A stretch of 34,748 bases of DNA from Nitrosomonas sp. JL21 (GTDB taxonomy: Bacteria > Pseudomonadota > Gammaproteobacteria > Burkholderiales > Nitrosomonadaceae): NCBI RefSeq assembly GCF_009833095.1, contig NZ_QRCB01000005.1, forward strand, positions 1 to 34,748. Reading direction: 5' to 3'. Numbering within the stretch: the stretch's first letter is position 1; every line of letters begins with the position of its first letter. The notes under the pieces were generated by a model. It searched no databases. It had not been told where the DNA came from and saw nothing but the letters and a program-made list of their open reading frames with translations. This document shows, in pieces, positions 1-9,110 of this stretch. The position numbers and the translations under genes were made by a program.

Positions 1-2
1 GG

Positions 3-230
3 GCGCTCAAACCCGCTGAAGATGGCATCGAGAACGGCATAATCGCCCGCGTCTGGAATCAGGCCAATGCCGCCAAGAACTATACGCTGTCGCTCGCTCC
101 AGGTATTGTTTCAGGCAAGAAAGCCACCCACATCGAAACCGACATTACCGACGCCAGCATTGTGAACGGACGTTTGGCAGCTACGCTCTCCGCCAATCAG
201 ATCCAGACGCATCGCCTGCTGACGGATTGA
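3..230 (+). CDS. Alpha-mannosidase (GH38-like), C-terminal fragment
   Basis: An open frame enters from the left edge and stops with TGA at 228-230, giving the last 75 residues of a protein. The fragment begins with ALKPAEDGIENGIIARVWNQ, which resembles the C-terminal beta-sandwich of family 38 alpha-mannosidases, where a 'KPAEDG...G.I.R.WN' block is common. The tail ends in QTHRLLTD. The catalytic domain lies outside the window, so activity cannot be judged. Such enzymes remove alpha-linked mannose from glycans. An exported sulfatase follows on the opposite strand, so this part may concern breakdown of decorated polysaccharides, but that link is inference. The family call rests on a short C-terminal match from memory. 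Confidence 0.55.
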   Translation, partial: ALKPAEDGIENGIIARVWNQANAAKNYTLSLAPGIVSGKKATHIETDITDASIVNGRLAATLSANQIQTHRLLTD

Positions 231-334
231 TAGGGTGAATAAGCGAATGAAACAACGTGACGTACTACCAATAACGGGGATTTCATAGTAGTAGTCATTG
301 TGGCTTTCGAAAATAGCGACAAAGAAATCCTTCG

Positions 335-371
335 TGGCAGAGGCACTGCAAAATACACTCGGCCTCTGCCA
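335..371 (+). terminator. Stem-loop, 10-bp perfect stem
   Basis: TGGCAGAGGC at 335-344 pairs perfectly with GCCTCTGCCA at 362-371 across a 17-base loop. It lies about 105 bases after the alpha-mannosidase stop. No T-tract follows on either strand, so a role as an intrinsic terminator is uncertain. Confidence 0.35.
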
Positions 372-400
372 GATTTCAGGTCAAACTGGGCATGCTGTTT

Positions 401-417
401 TCCACAATTTCTGTGGA
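401..417. other. Small stem-loop, 6-bp stem
   Basis: TCCACA (401-406) and TGTGGA (412-417) form a perfect stem around the loop ATTTC. Function unknown. It may add to transcription termination between the convergent genes. Confidence 0.3.
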
Positions 418-615
418 TAAAGCAGTCAATAAACAATATAACGTTATAAAAATAAACATATTTCTTAGATCGCATGAAATTGAGGCAAGTAACAATCACC
501 TGTAGAGAGCATGCTCCCGTCAGTATTCAAGCAAACCAGATTCATATGAGCGCCCAAGGCACATACTGCCTGGCTGCGACGTCATAAACCATCTTCACAA
601 GTTTATCTCTGCCTG

Positions 616-639
616 CGTCTAGCAATTCTCTGCTAGACG
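616..639 (-). terminator. Stem-loop just after the sulfatase gene
   Basis: CGTCTAGCA (616-624) pairs with TGCTAGACG (631-639), a perfect 9-bp stem with a six-base loop. It starts 22 bases beyond the stop codon of the minus-strand sulfatase, a fitting place for a transcription end, but no T-run follows on the minus strand. Confidence 0.4.
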
Positions 640-660
640 GCATTAGCTTACCCATATGCT

Positions 661-2082
661 TTATTTCAACGGCGTAGGCAAATAATCCCAGTCGAGCACC
701 ATTTTTTCCGTCAACGCTTTTTTGAGCTCGAGCAAGACTTGAGCATACTGCGGATTCTCGCTGAGATTGGTTAACTCATTGGGATCCGTATCCAGTTTGT
801 ACAGTTCGTAGGTTGGTCGAGGTTTCGTAAAATAAGCCTTTACAAACTTCTGTTGTAAGGTCCCGGCTGCAAAGGCAGCCTTCACCTCCAGCCAACTTGG
901 GTCGAGGTTGCTATCTGGCGGTCCCACCGGTTGGTGAGGCGTCGTATTATAAATAAGCTTGAAATTGGCTGAACGCACGGCTCGAGCCAAATCAAAATTA
1001 ATAGTCGAAATATTTGGACTCATGCTGCCATCTCCGCCATGAGTCAATCGTGACAGGAAGACATATTTCCGGCCGGTGAATCCAGGGCTTCCTTTCAGCA
1101 GATTGAGAAAACTAATGCCACTCATTTCTTCAGGCGGCGTTACTCCGGCAATTTCTAGCATAGTCGGTGCAAAATCTTCCCCGGAAATAAGTTGTTTGTT
1201 CGCCCTTCCCGGTTGCACCACACCGGGCCACCGGACTAACAATGGCACGTTGGTACCCGGATCATATAAAGTACCTTTGCCATGAGGCAACGCCAAGCCA
1301 TTATCTCCCATGAATACGACAACTGTATTGTTACTTAGACCACGCTGCGATAAAACGGTAAGTACATCTCGAATTGAGACATCGAGATATTCTATCTCGG
1401 CAATATATTTTGCTAAGTCCCCGCGCACCCCCGGTAGATCCGGCAAATAACCTGGCACGGTCAATTTAGAAGCGTCCGGCATTCCCAAAGGTCCAACGCG
1501 GTTCCAAGGATGATGCGGAGAATCAAAATTAAGCCAGAAAAACCAGGGTTTCCCAGCCGGCACCGCATCCAGAAAAGCGGCCAAAGTCGCACTTGGACCA
1601 AGTTTGGATGCCTGTACATAATTCATCCGGTCGGCGAAGGTTCGCAGGTTATGTTGATCCAAAAATCCTCCGACTTCCGGTGCTGAGGAAGTCGGAGGAC
1701 CATCCAAATGAAACCCGCGCCCGCCAACACCTACAAAATACCCTCCCCGATCACGTAACAAGTCCGGCAACGCCACAACATCGGCCGGCAATGGAGAGGT
1801 AAAACGTCCCATGCGCACCGCCACCGGCGAACGGCCCGTCATCAATCCAGCACGGGCCGGAACACATGAGGGGGAAGTTGCAAACATGCGATCGAAACGT
1901 ATCCCTTCAGACGCCAATTTGTCGAGATTGGGCGTCCGAACATCCTTATTTCCATATGCACCCAAAAAAGGAGTACTGTGATCATCGGAAAGCAAGAATA
2001 AGATGTTCGGCTTCGCAGCCCACGCGGGATTCAAGAACAAACAAATCAGTATTATCCATATTCCCATTTTCATATTTTTCAT
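661..2082 (-). CDS. Exported type I sulfatase (alkaline phosphatase superfamily)
   Basis: This 473-residue protein is predicted to hydrolyse sulfate esters or sulfamates. A signal peptide spans about residues 1-23 (hydrophobic IWIILICLFLN, likely cleavage after AWAA), so it acts in the periplasm or outside the cell. The metal-binding block NILFLLSDDH (26-35) precedes the sulfatase signature SCVPARAGLMTG. In this signature Cys73 (C-x-P-x-R) would be oxidised to formylglycine by a maturation enzyme not seen here. The later FMGDNG motif supplies further metal ligands. Length and motif order are normal for the family, and the layout is closest to heparan N-sulfatase-like members, but the substrate cannot be read from sequence. 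A good ribosome binding site (AAGGAG, 8 bases upstream) supports the start. It faces the mannosidase fragment tail to tail. Confidence 0.88.
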   Translation of the reverse strand: MKNMKMGIWIILICLFLNPAWAAKPNILFLLSDDHSTPFLGAYGNKDVRTPNLDKLASEGIRFDRMFATSPSCVPARAGLMTGRSPVAVRMGRFTSPLPADVVALPDLLRDRGGYFVGVGGRGFHLDGPPTSSAPEVGGFLDQHNLRTFADRMNYVQASKLGPSATLAAFLDAVPAGKPWFFWLNFDSPHHPWNRVGPLGMPDASKLTVPGYLPDLPGVRGDLAKYIAEIEYLDVSIRDVLTVLSQRGLSNNTVVVFMGDNGLALPHGKGTLYDPGTNVPLLVRWPGVVQPGRANKQLISGEDFAPTMLEIAGVTPPEEMSGISFLNLLKGSPGFTGRKYVFLSRLTHGGDGSMSPNISTINFDLARAVRSANFKLIYNTTPHQPVGPPDSNLDPSWLEVKAAFAAGTLQQKFVKAYFTKPRPTYELYKLDTDPNELTNLSENPQYAQVLLELKKALTEKMVLDWDYLPTPLK

Positions 2083-2803
2083 CTGCCTGACTCCTTCTCG
2101 TTTTAAGGGTAAAAATCAGCTATCACCATTGCTTGGCTTTATAACAAGCCTTCATAGCCCGTCAAATAAGATTGACCAAGATAGTCTCGCAAACACTAGC
2201 TTCTCTTGAGTGCAGAAGCTCAGGTTATTTACTAACAGGTTGATTGAAATAAATAATCAGTATTTCCCGAGAACAACGTCATTCAACCTCGCAGGCGATT
2301 TCTTGGTATTTTGGGATGAAAAAAACAAAATTGAATGTCCTGATCGGCAATGTTTTTAAAGCAAATCCGACCGTACCGAGAAGAATCTCGACATACCATT
2401 CTATAGATAATTTATTGATATATATCAATAAATTAGATGTGAAAGCAAGCGAACTCAAAGAAGTAAGATTTGCTATCGTTTTTCGCTGCGCGCTTGAGAA
2501 GCTCCGGAGTGGTCGTGTGACCTTGGCTGGTTGACTAAGACCGTGCCACAAAGTTTTGATCTCCGATGGGACTGTTGGACGAGATAAATTTGCTGAAGTC
2601 GGATACATTTCAGCGCGGCATAACTCATTAATCTGTTGATGACGTTGAAGCATTCAGCCAGTTACCTCTCTTTCACAGCCGGATTGTTAAAACTACCAGA
2701 TTCCCTGGCGATCCAATAAGATCAAATGGGTCGTTTATGCATGTTCATCTAATGCATTCTACTGAATACATTTAAAATTCTCACGACCCATGTAAATCTC
2801 CAT
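2083..2803. other. Long gene-free stretch, AT-rich centre
   Basis: About 720 bases separate the sulfatase start from the end of the interrupted beta-helix gene. Two opposed reading frames (2279-2653 minus, 2316-2534 plus) cover the same bases. Neither has a recognisable domain or a good ribosome binding site, and both read through the palindrome at 2408-2435, which suggests chance frames. The sulfatase promoter should lie near 2100-2280. I see no terminal inverted repeats that would define an insertion sequence. Confidence 0.5.
2408..2435. repeat. Perfect 28-bp AT-rich palindrome
   Basis: The bases at 2408-2435 read identically on both strands with no loop. The half-site is TAATTTATTGATAT, centred between 2421 and 2422. 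Symmetry breaks on both sides immediately outside. It could be the operator of a dimeric regulator or a cruciform-forming site. No gene nearby suggests a partner. Confidence 0.85.
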
Positions 2804-4186
2804 TCATTCGCTCAATACGAGCCAACCGGCTAAACTCCCTACATACCGAAGAACCATTTTACTATACTGAGCAGATCCCAATGTTCTCGTTAGAGCCCCA
2901 TTAATGAGCTTACCATTGCCGTCAATGATCACTTCATTGCCGCTATTATCAATTCTGACAATGACTTGCTCGGCTCCCATCACCTGACTAGCCCCGGGAG
3001 CAGACAGCTTCACAAGCATACCACTCTGATTCTCGCTAGCATCGATGAGTTTAATGCCATCGTCATTATATTGTGGTGTATAAATCGCATCCGTAATCAT
3101 GCGAACACCTGCACCATTCGATGAATAACTATTACCTAACAGAGATTTATAACGAGTAGTTTGAACCTCGAGTCTCCCATTGCCGGTATTTTGCAGATCG
3201 AACTCGTGCCTATTGGGATCTTCTGCTTGAAAATAGCCGCTGTGAATTCTAGCCCATGAGCTGGGCAAAACAACATCTACACATGTCACTTTTACGCCGA
3301 GATTTGTGCCGGAATTATTCCGTACGATACACCAAATGTTATTTAGTTCGACTCTGGAACTGGCATTTCCTCCCACATAGAACATCACAATATCCGCTCC
3401 GGGTTCCCCGTTAATCTGAGGTGATCCATATCCGGTTGCCCAGGTTCCGCCATCGATTCATATCCTCGACCATGATGCTTGCACCTGTTTTACGCCATAA
3501 TGGGGATTCGCATTTCCTGCGATATTGCCGACCAAGCGACAGTGCGTACCGGAAATAAAGATATGCCCACTAAATACTTCCAATCCTATGCCGCTGGTTT
3601 GAATGAAACTATTACGAATGTAGCAGCGGTCCAAGGCTTGTATCGACAACGCGCACCTTGATGATGAATATACCTCGATATCGACTCCATCGATCTCGAG
3701 AATTCCTTTCATCTCAGGGGTTACGGAATCTTGTGGTCGAATGGCTCCTGACCTGCTACCTCCTCCGGTATACCGTATCGTACAGTTTGAAATTTTGTTA
3801 TGCGCATTGATACGGATGTTTTTATTCCCATTGCCTAATATGATACATCCCTGCCGGCTGACACCCGTTAATTCCGCAAAATCCGGCAACGCCAGCTCAT
3901 GGCTCTCCAACGTTAAGTCATAACTGCCCGGCATCATGGTGATGACAACCCAGCTTGAATTCGTCGGGGCTAACAATTTCGCAGCAGCAACTGCTTCATG
4001 CAATGTGGCAAAATCCCCGCCAACCCCGGCAGTAATATAATGATTATTTGATAAAGCAGCAGCGGATGCAGCATGGGAAGTCATTAAACCGGCAGCACCG
4101 GCTCCAAGTGCCATACTTCCCATAATAAAATTACGCCGATCATTACCACTAAAATTTGCATCCATGGGTCTTTCATGATTCTTCAC
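2804..4186 (-). pseudogene. Tat-exported right-handed beta-helix protein, interrupted by in-frame TGA
   Basis: Two reading frames, 3458-4186 (242 residues) and 2804-3388 (194 residues), lie in the same frame, and the 23 codons between them are open apart from one TGA at 3458-3460. Read through, they give one 460-codon protein. The N-terminus carries a twin-arginine signal (NDRRNFIMG, then a hydrophobic Ala/Gly-rich run ending in ASA), so the product would be exported folded. The body resembles a parallel beta-helix: GGDFATLHEAVAAA is the usual entry motif of pectate-lyase-like folds, followed by repeated 'I.N..I' rungs and polar turns. The C-terminal part is beta-rich and unrecognised. Ligand unknown. 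The stop may be a nonsense mutation, a sequencing error or read-through. The upstream frame ends in VQASWSRI and the downstream frame resumes IDGGTWATG. Confidence 0.72.
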
Positions 4187-4495
4187 GTCTACTCCGATTC
4201 ATCAAAACAAACGATTGTTGGTATAGATAGGACGAATATTAAAAATATCCATCAATAAGCTTTGAAAAAATAGCAAATGGCGACTAGTCAAAGCCCAGCC
4301 GAGAAAGCAAGCACTGTTTGTGTGTCAAATGAGCATTTTGAGGTTGGTTTCAACGCTGCCTGACCGGAATCCATACAAAACTCCTACCCCACGAAGCGCT
4401 CGCGAGGAAATCAAATTCAGATTCAAAGATAGATTTCTTCTGTAAACCTATTGATTACGATCTGTAGATATTCAGGTCCAATGCAACAATACGAT
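4187..4495. other. Intergenic stretch without a gene
   Basis: These 309 bases lie between the cytochrome stop and the beta-helix gene start, both on the minus strand. The stretch should contain the cytochrome's transcription end and the beta-helix gene promoter. No strong hairpin, T-run or clear promoter pair is visible, and no small gene is supported. Confidence 0.5.
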
Positions 4496-6730
4496 TCAAT
4501 TTTCTCTCGCTAGTTGAGCTCTCAATGCATTCAATACAGAATCGTTCGGTGCTTTCATCAAAGCAGACGCAATCACTGCTTTGGCCAAATCCGATTGCCC
4601 GGCACTGTGCAGCGCCACAGCATAAATATAACTATAGCGGATGACTTCGGGTTCAAGCTCCACCGCTTGCTTCAGAAAAACCAGTGCGGCTGAGATATCT
4701 TTTTTCCGCACCAGCAATAACCCCAGGCCATGCTGAAGAACGCCTGCCTCAGGGTGATGGGCCAACCCCTCCCGCAACACAGCCTCACCCTCTTCGTCCC
4801 GATCCATCCGGCGCAGCAGGTCCGCGTAATTCAGGTAGGCTGACACCCAGTTTTTATCCAGAAACAAGGCTTCACGATAAGCTTGTTCGGCCTCAGCGTA
4901 CTCGCCGCGTGCCGTATGGAAATCCCCCAGGCTGACTTGCGCGCCGGGGTCATCGGCATTGTATCGCAAGGAATGCACATACTCCCGGGCGGCTTCCTGA
5001 AAATTGGCGTGTTGGCTGACAGACATTTCTTCAGAGGGAATTTCTGCCAGCATTGCCGCTGCCAAAATACGCACACTACGGACGGGATCGTGCAAGCGTT
5101 CTTCGGCAAGCAACCAACGCTGCTTTGACGGCAATTGCCCCAACGCATTAAGGCCGGCGCTGCGCAGCAAGGGATCGGCATCATGCAATGCATCAACCAA
5201 GGTTGTGAGTAGTCGAGGATTTAATCCCAAATCCAATTCTTCAATTGCCGTAGCTCTGGCAATGACCGGTTGATTCTTGTCTTCGAGCAACCCCATCAGG
5301 CGATCATAGGCATTGCCCGCACCGTTGCGAATTGCATGCAAGGCTTCTGCATAGTTCTGATACCCCTTGGGATCGTGACCATACCATTCACGGATTGTAT
5401 CGGCAGCCCATTGCGGATTACGATCCGCATGGCATGTGGTGCAGGCATCGGGTACACCCAGTTGCGCGGCGACATGCGGACGGGGAATACTGAACTGATG
5501 ATCGCGCCGGGAATCCACGCCCATGTAAGTTCTTGCTGGCATGTGACAATCGACACAACTGGAGCCTGCACTCTGGGGATGGAAATGGTGAGTCTCGGTA
5601 TCGTATTTATTTCCCGAGTGACATTGCATGCAAACGCCATTTCCCGCAACGCGCAATTTCAGGCTGTGCGGTTCATGGCAGTGGCTACAGGTTACGCCAG
5701 CCTGATACATCTTGCTTTGCACGAATGAGCCATATTCATAGACTTCATCCTTAATCTGGCCATCGACATAATAGAACGACGGTTGCAGCAACGATACCGC
5801 ATGGCTATCCAGCCATTTTCCAGGATGAAAATCGTCGGATAACGGCGTGCGCCGAGAGTGGCAACGCGCGCACATTTGAATTTCTTTGTCGGATCGCCGG
5901 GAAAAATCGCTGCGCACGGTGTCGGATGCGGAGCCGATGTTCTGATTTACATTCTTGCGCTCATCCGCTTGAATGGCCAGACCTTTCGTTGCCACATCGA
6001 TCTGCTCAAAACCTGCATCACGGCGCGCCCAGATCACATGGTGCGATGCAGGGCCATGACAGGCTTCACACGATACATTGATTTCCGACCAACGTGTATC
6101 GTACGTCCGGTCGAGTGGATCGTAATTTTTTTGCACTTGGGTCGAATGGCACTCGGCACACATGAAATTCCAATTCTGCAACCGCTGCGTCCAGTGCAAT
6201 TCATGTTGAGCATTTATCGGCTCATCCGGATACAAATGAAACCAGCGCTGCCCTCCTTGTTCCTTCGCACGGCTATCCCAGGCAATCGCAAATGCCTGCA
6301 ACCGTCCTCCGGGAAATTCTATGAGATACTGCTGCAGCGGTGTTACGCCAAAAGTGTACTTAATCTCAAAATCAGCAAGCTGCCCATCCGGGCCATCCGT
6401 ATTCACAAAAAAACGATCATTCCGGCGGAAAAACCGCGTGAAAACACCATGGGCGGTCAATTCAGCATTGTTGAAGTCACCCAGCACTGTTCGCTCGTTC
6501 GCTTCCTGCATTGCCAGATCATGATGCGATCCCTGCCATAGGCGATTTTGTTCGACATGACAATCGACACATGCCTGGCGTCCGACATAGCTCATCACCG
6601 GCAAGTTCGACTGCTGTTCGCTGATATGTGCAATGATTGGGTTCTCTTGGACTAGCATCAAACTTGCGACTGCGACAATCACTAACAAAACTGCAATGAT
6701 TGACAAATATTTATGCAGATTTGATTCCAC
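4496..6730 (-). CDS. Octahaem c-type cytochrome with HEAT-like and TPR repeats
   Basis: This 744-residue protein is probably a periplasmic electron carrier or redox scaffold anchored by an N-terminal helix (about residues 8-28). Eight CxxCH haem-binding motifs are visible in order: CVDCH, CAECH, CEACH, CARCH, CSHCH, CMQCH, CVDCH and CTTCH. All lie in the first 60% of the chain, and many extra histidines could be distal haem ligands. The arrangement recalls the cytochrome c554 / paired-CxxCH families. After the haem domain come HEAT-like helices (ARATAIEELDLGLNPRL, DADPLLRSAGLNALGQL) and then TPR units to the end (GDFHTARGEYAEAEQAYREAL, AYLNYADLLRRMDRDEEGE), which suggest protein-protein contacts. 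It lies 47 bases after glgB on the same strand and may share its transcript. AAGGAA precedes the ATG. The redox partner is unknown. Confidence 0.85.
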   Translation of the reverse strand: MESNLHKYLSIIAVLLVIVAVASLMLVQENPIIAHISEQQSNLPVMSYVGRQACVDCHVEQNRLWQGSHHDLAMQEANERTVLGDFNNAELTAHGVFTRFFRRNDRFFVNTDGPDGQLADFEIKYTFGVTPLQQYLIEFPGGRLQAFAIAWDSRAKEQGGQRWFHLYPDEPINAQHELHWTQRLQNWNFMCAECHSTQVQKNYDPLDRTYDTRWSEINVSCEACHGPASHHVIWARRDAGFEQIDVATKGLAIQADERKNVNQNIGSASDTVRSDFSRRSDKEIQMCARCHSRRTPLSDDFHPGKWLDSHAVSLLQPSFYYVDGQIKDEVYEYGSFVQSKMYQAGVTCSHCHEPHSLKLRVAGNGVCMQCHSGNKYDTETHHFHPQSAGSSCVDCHMPARTYMGVDSRRDHQFSIPRPHVAAQLGVPDACTTCHADRNPQWAADTIREWYGHDPKGYQNYAEALHAIRNGAGNAYDRLMGLLEDKNQPVIARATAIEELDLGLNPRLLTTLVDALHDADPLLRSAGLNALGQLPSKQRWLLAEERLHDPVRSVRILAAAMLAEIPSEEMSVSQHANFQEAAREYVHSLRYNADDPGAQVSLGDFHTARGEYAEAEQAYREALFLDKNWVSAYLNYADLLRRMDRDEEGEAVLREGLAHHPEAGVLQHGLGLLLVRKKDISAALVFLKQAVELEPEVIRYSYIYAVALHSAGQSDLAKAVIASALMKAPNDSVLNALRAQLAREN

Positions 6731-6777
6731 AAAAATTCCTTATTGCTGGGCCGTTGCTGAAAAATATTGATAAATAT

Positions 6778-8973
6778 TCATTGATTCACCGCAGGATCAA
6801 CGCTCAGAACGATTCCTGCCAGCGGTGGCAAAGTGATTGCGATCGAATGAGGAAAGCCCATCCAGGGTTGCGATGTGCTGGCGATATTGCCCAGATTACC
6901 GACATTACTGCCGCCGTAATAGGCGGAATCACTGTTGAACAGCTCATGATAGGCTCCGCCGCGTGGAACCCCGATACGGTAATCCGTACGGGGTACCGGC
7001 GTGAAGTTCAGGATGATCAGGACAAAACTGCCGTCCCGTGCGCTTCGCACGTAGCTGATAATGGATTGATCGGCGTCCTGGCAATCGATCCACTGGAAAC
7101 CTTCGGCGACGAAATCCTGTTGATGCAGGGCCGGTGTATTTTTGTAGCAGTGATTCAAATCCCGCAAGGCCGCGCGGATGCCCGCATGCTGCGACTGTTG
7201 CAATAAAAACCAGTCCAGCTCATGGTTGACGCGCCATTCCTGTTTCTGAGCGAATTCATTACCCATGAAATTGAGTTTCTTGCCCGGCCATGTCATTTGG
7301 TACGTCAGCAGCAGTCGCACATTGGCAAATTTTTGCCATGAATCGCCGGGCATTTTGTTCCATAACGAACCTTTTCCATGCACCACTTCATCATGCGAAA
7401 AAGGCAACACGAAATTTTCGGTATAGGCATAAAGCTGACTGAACGTGAGTTGATCATGATGATAGCGGCGATGAACCGGATCCTGGCGCATGTAGGACAG
7501 CGTATCGTGCATCCAACCCATGTTCCATTTCATCGAAAATCCCAGCCCGCCGACATAGGTCGGACGCGAAACGGCGGGCCAGGCGGTCGATTCTTCAGCC
7601 AATGTCAATGCACCCGGGAATTCCACATGCACCATCACATTCAGGTCACGCAAGAAATCAATGGCCTCCAAATTTTCCCGACCGCCATATTTATTCGGCA
7701 ACCACTCACCTTCGTTGCGCGAGTAGTCGAGATACAGCATCGACGCGACCGCATCGACCCGCAATCCATCCAGATGAAATTCGGATAGCCAGTAGTGAGC
7801 ACTCGACAATAAAAACGATTTCACTTCATTGCGCCCATAATTGAAGATGTACGTTCCCCAATCCTGATGGAATCCCAGACGGGGATCTTCATGTTCATAC
7901 AGGGCAGTACCGTCGAAACGCGCCAGTGCAAACGTATCCTGCGGAAAATGCGCCGGAACCCAATCCAAAATCACACCAATGCCGGCTTGATGGCAGGCAT
8001 CGACGAAAAACTTGAAATCATCCGCTGAACCATACCGGCTCGTCACGGCGAAATAACCGGTCGTTTGATAACCCCATGATTCATCCAATGGGTGTTCCGA
8101 AATAGGCATCAGCTCGATATGCGTGTAACCCATTTCTACCGCATACGGCACTAAATGCTGAGCCAACTCGCGGTACTGATAGAAACGCCCGTCCGGATGA
8201 CGTTTCCACGAACCGGCATGAATCTCCAGGATATTCAACGGCGCATGCAGCCAGTCCCAATGCAGCCGCTGCGCCATCCACGCCTGATCCTGCCAATCAT
8301 ATTCACTGCCGACCGGTGTCAGTGCCGCAGTATGCGGACGCAATTCGAAGTGCTGCGCATATGGATCGGTCTTGATCAGAATCTCGCCGCTGTGGCGGTT
8401 GCGAATCTCAAACTTATACACACTATTGGGCAGCAATTCGGGAATGAACAGCTCCCAGACGCCGCTGGCGTGATGAACCGTCATCGGATGCATACGACCA
8501 TCCCATCGATTGAAATCCCCAATGACGCTGACCCGCTCCGCATTCGGCGCCCAGACGGCAAAACGCACGCCTTCGGTACTGCCATGTCTGACAGTTTGAG
8601 CACCGAGCATGCGATACGACTGCCACAGCCTGCCTTCATTGAATAAATACACATCGTGATCGGAAATTTGCGGCGCGAATGCATAGGCATCATAGACCTC
8701 ATACATACTATGCCGCGCATGGGCTTCGATACGCAAACGATACGGCACGTCGGGCATCACCTCACCGCGCCATTCGAAAATTCCCTGCGGATGTATGCGC
8801 GTCATCGGTTCAAAACCGGCAGCCGTTCTGATCCACACATGTTCATCATGCGGACGAAACACGCGCACCAGGTAGCCGCGCTGTTCACGGTGCATACCCA
8901 GATAAACGAAGGGATCGTGAAGCCGTGCGTTCAACAAGGCGTCCTGGAGCGAAGGGCTGTTATGTGCGGTCAT
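6778..8973 (-). CDS. glgB: 1,4-alpha-glucan branching enzyme
   Basis: GlgB cuts an alpha-1,4 glucan chain and rejoins it through an alpha-1,6 link, making the branches of glycogen in the cytoplasm. The 731-residue length is close to the E. coli enzyme (728). N-terminal carbohydrate-binding (CBM48-type) regions come first, with [21 protein letters not shown] near residue 130. The GH13 barrel then shows [28 protein letters not shown] with the nucleophile Asp, [12 protein letters not shown] with the acid Glu, and [17 protein letters not shown]. The ATG at 8971-8973 is preferred to the GTG one codon upstream. It diverges from glgC across about 140 bases, so the two halves of the glycogen pathway share one control region. 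Confidence 0.97.
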   Translation of the reverse strand: MTAHNSPSLQDALLNARLHDPFVYLGMHREQRGYLVRVFRPHDEHVWIRTAAGFEPMTRIHPQGIFEWRGEVMPDVPYRLRIEAHARHSMYEVYDAYAFAPQISDHDVYLFNEGRLWQSYRMLGAQTVRHGSTEGVRFAVWAPNAERVSVIGDFNRWDGRMHPMTVHHASGVWELFIPELLPNSVYKFEIRNRHSGEILIKTDPYAQHFELRPHTAALTPVGSEYDWQDQAWMAQRLHWDWLHAPLNILEIHAGSWKRHPDGRFYQYRELAQHLVPYAVEMGYTHIELMPISEHPLDESWGYQTTGYFAVTSRYGSADDFKFFVDACHQAGIGVILDWVPAHFPQDTFALARFDGTALYEHEDPRLGFHQDWGTYIFNYGRNEVKSFLLSSAHYWLSEFHLDGLRVDAVASMLYLDYSRNEGEWLPNKYGGRENLEAIDFLRDLNVMVHVEFPGALTLAEESTAWPAVSRPTYVGGLGFSMKWNMGWMHDTLSYMRQDPVHRRYHHDQLTFSQLYAYTENFVLPFSHDEVVHGKGSLWNKMPGDSWQKFANVRLLLTYQMTWPGKKLNFMGNEFAQKQEWRVNHELDWFLLQQSQHAGIRAALRDLNHCYKNTPALHQQDFVAEGFQWIDCQDADQSIISYVRSARDGSFVLIILNFTPVPRTDYRIGVPRGGAYHELFNSDSAYYGGSNVGNLGNIASTSQPWMGFPHSIAITLPPLAGIVLSVDPAVNQ

Positions 8974-9008
8974 CACGAATTTAAGGCAGCAGAATGGTTG
9001 AAGGCCGA

Positions 9009-9014
9009 ATTATA
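9009..9014 (-). promoter_or_regulatory. Putative -10 element upstream of glgB
   Basis: A perfect minus-strand TATAAT lies 35 bases upstream of the glgB start codon. No good -35 hexamer sits 16-18 bases further up, so a helper protein may be needed if it is used. Confidence 0.4.
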
Positions 9015-9025
9015 ACCTCCTAATG

Positions 9026-9050
9026 GTTGGTTAACGATAATTAAACCAAC
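9026..9050. promoter_or_regulatory. Inverted repeat in the glgB-glgC divergent control region
   Basis: GTTGGTT (9026-9032) and AACCAAC (9044-9050) are perfect inverted copies 11 bases apart, 12 bases upstream of the glgB -10 element and well ahead of glgC. The position fits an operator able to act on both genes. The binding protein is unknown. Confidence 0.4.
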
Positions 9051-9110
9051 GGCAATATGTGAGAAAGTGCAAGAATGCGATACCATTAGCGTAGGAGCAT
9101 GTTCACATGA

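Larger units (their letters stand above)
231..660. other. Gene-free intergenic stretch between convergent genes
   Basis: No convincing gene is seen here. The reading frame at 197-499 on the minus strand has no family resemblance or ribosome binding site and overlaps the mannosidase end, so it is treated as chance. The stretch holds three perfect stem-loops (335-371, 401-417, 616-639). These could end the convergent transcripts of the mannosidase and the sulfatase, although none is followed by a clear T-run. Confidence 0.6.

Noticed and set aside
197..499. 100-residue minus-strand frame downstream of the mannosidase fragment
   Set aside because: It overlaps the mannosidase 3' end, reads through two hairpins, and has no recognisable domain or ribosome binding site.
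2279..2653. 124-residue minus-strand and 72-residue plus-strand frames over the same bases
   Set aside because: The frames exist partly because the 28-bp palindrome is stop-free on both strands; neither has a domain, good start or coding character.
3388..3460. UGA as selenocysteine or reassigned tryptophan in the beta-helix gene
   Set aside because: Several sound genes here terminate at TGA, no selenoprotein family is recognised, and no SECIS-like hairpin was evident next to the codon.
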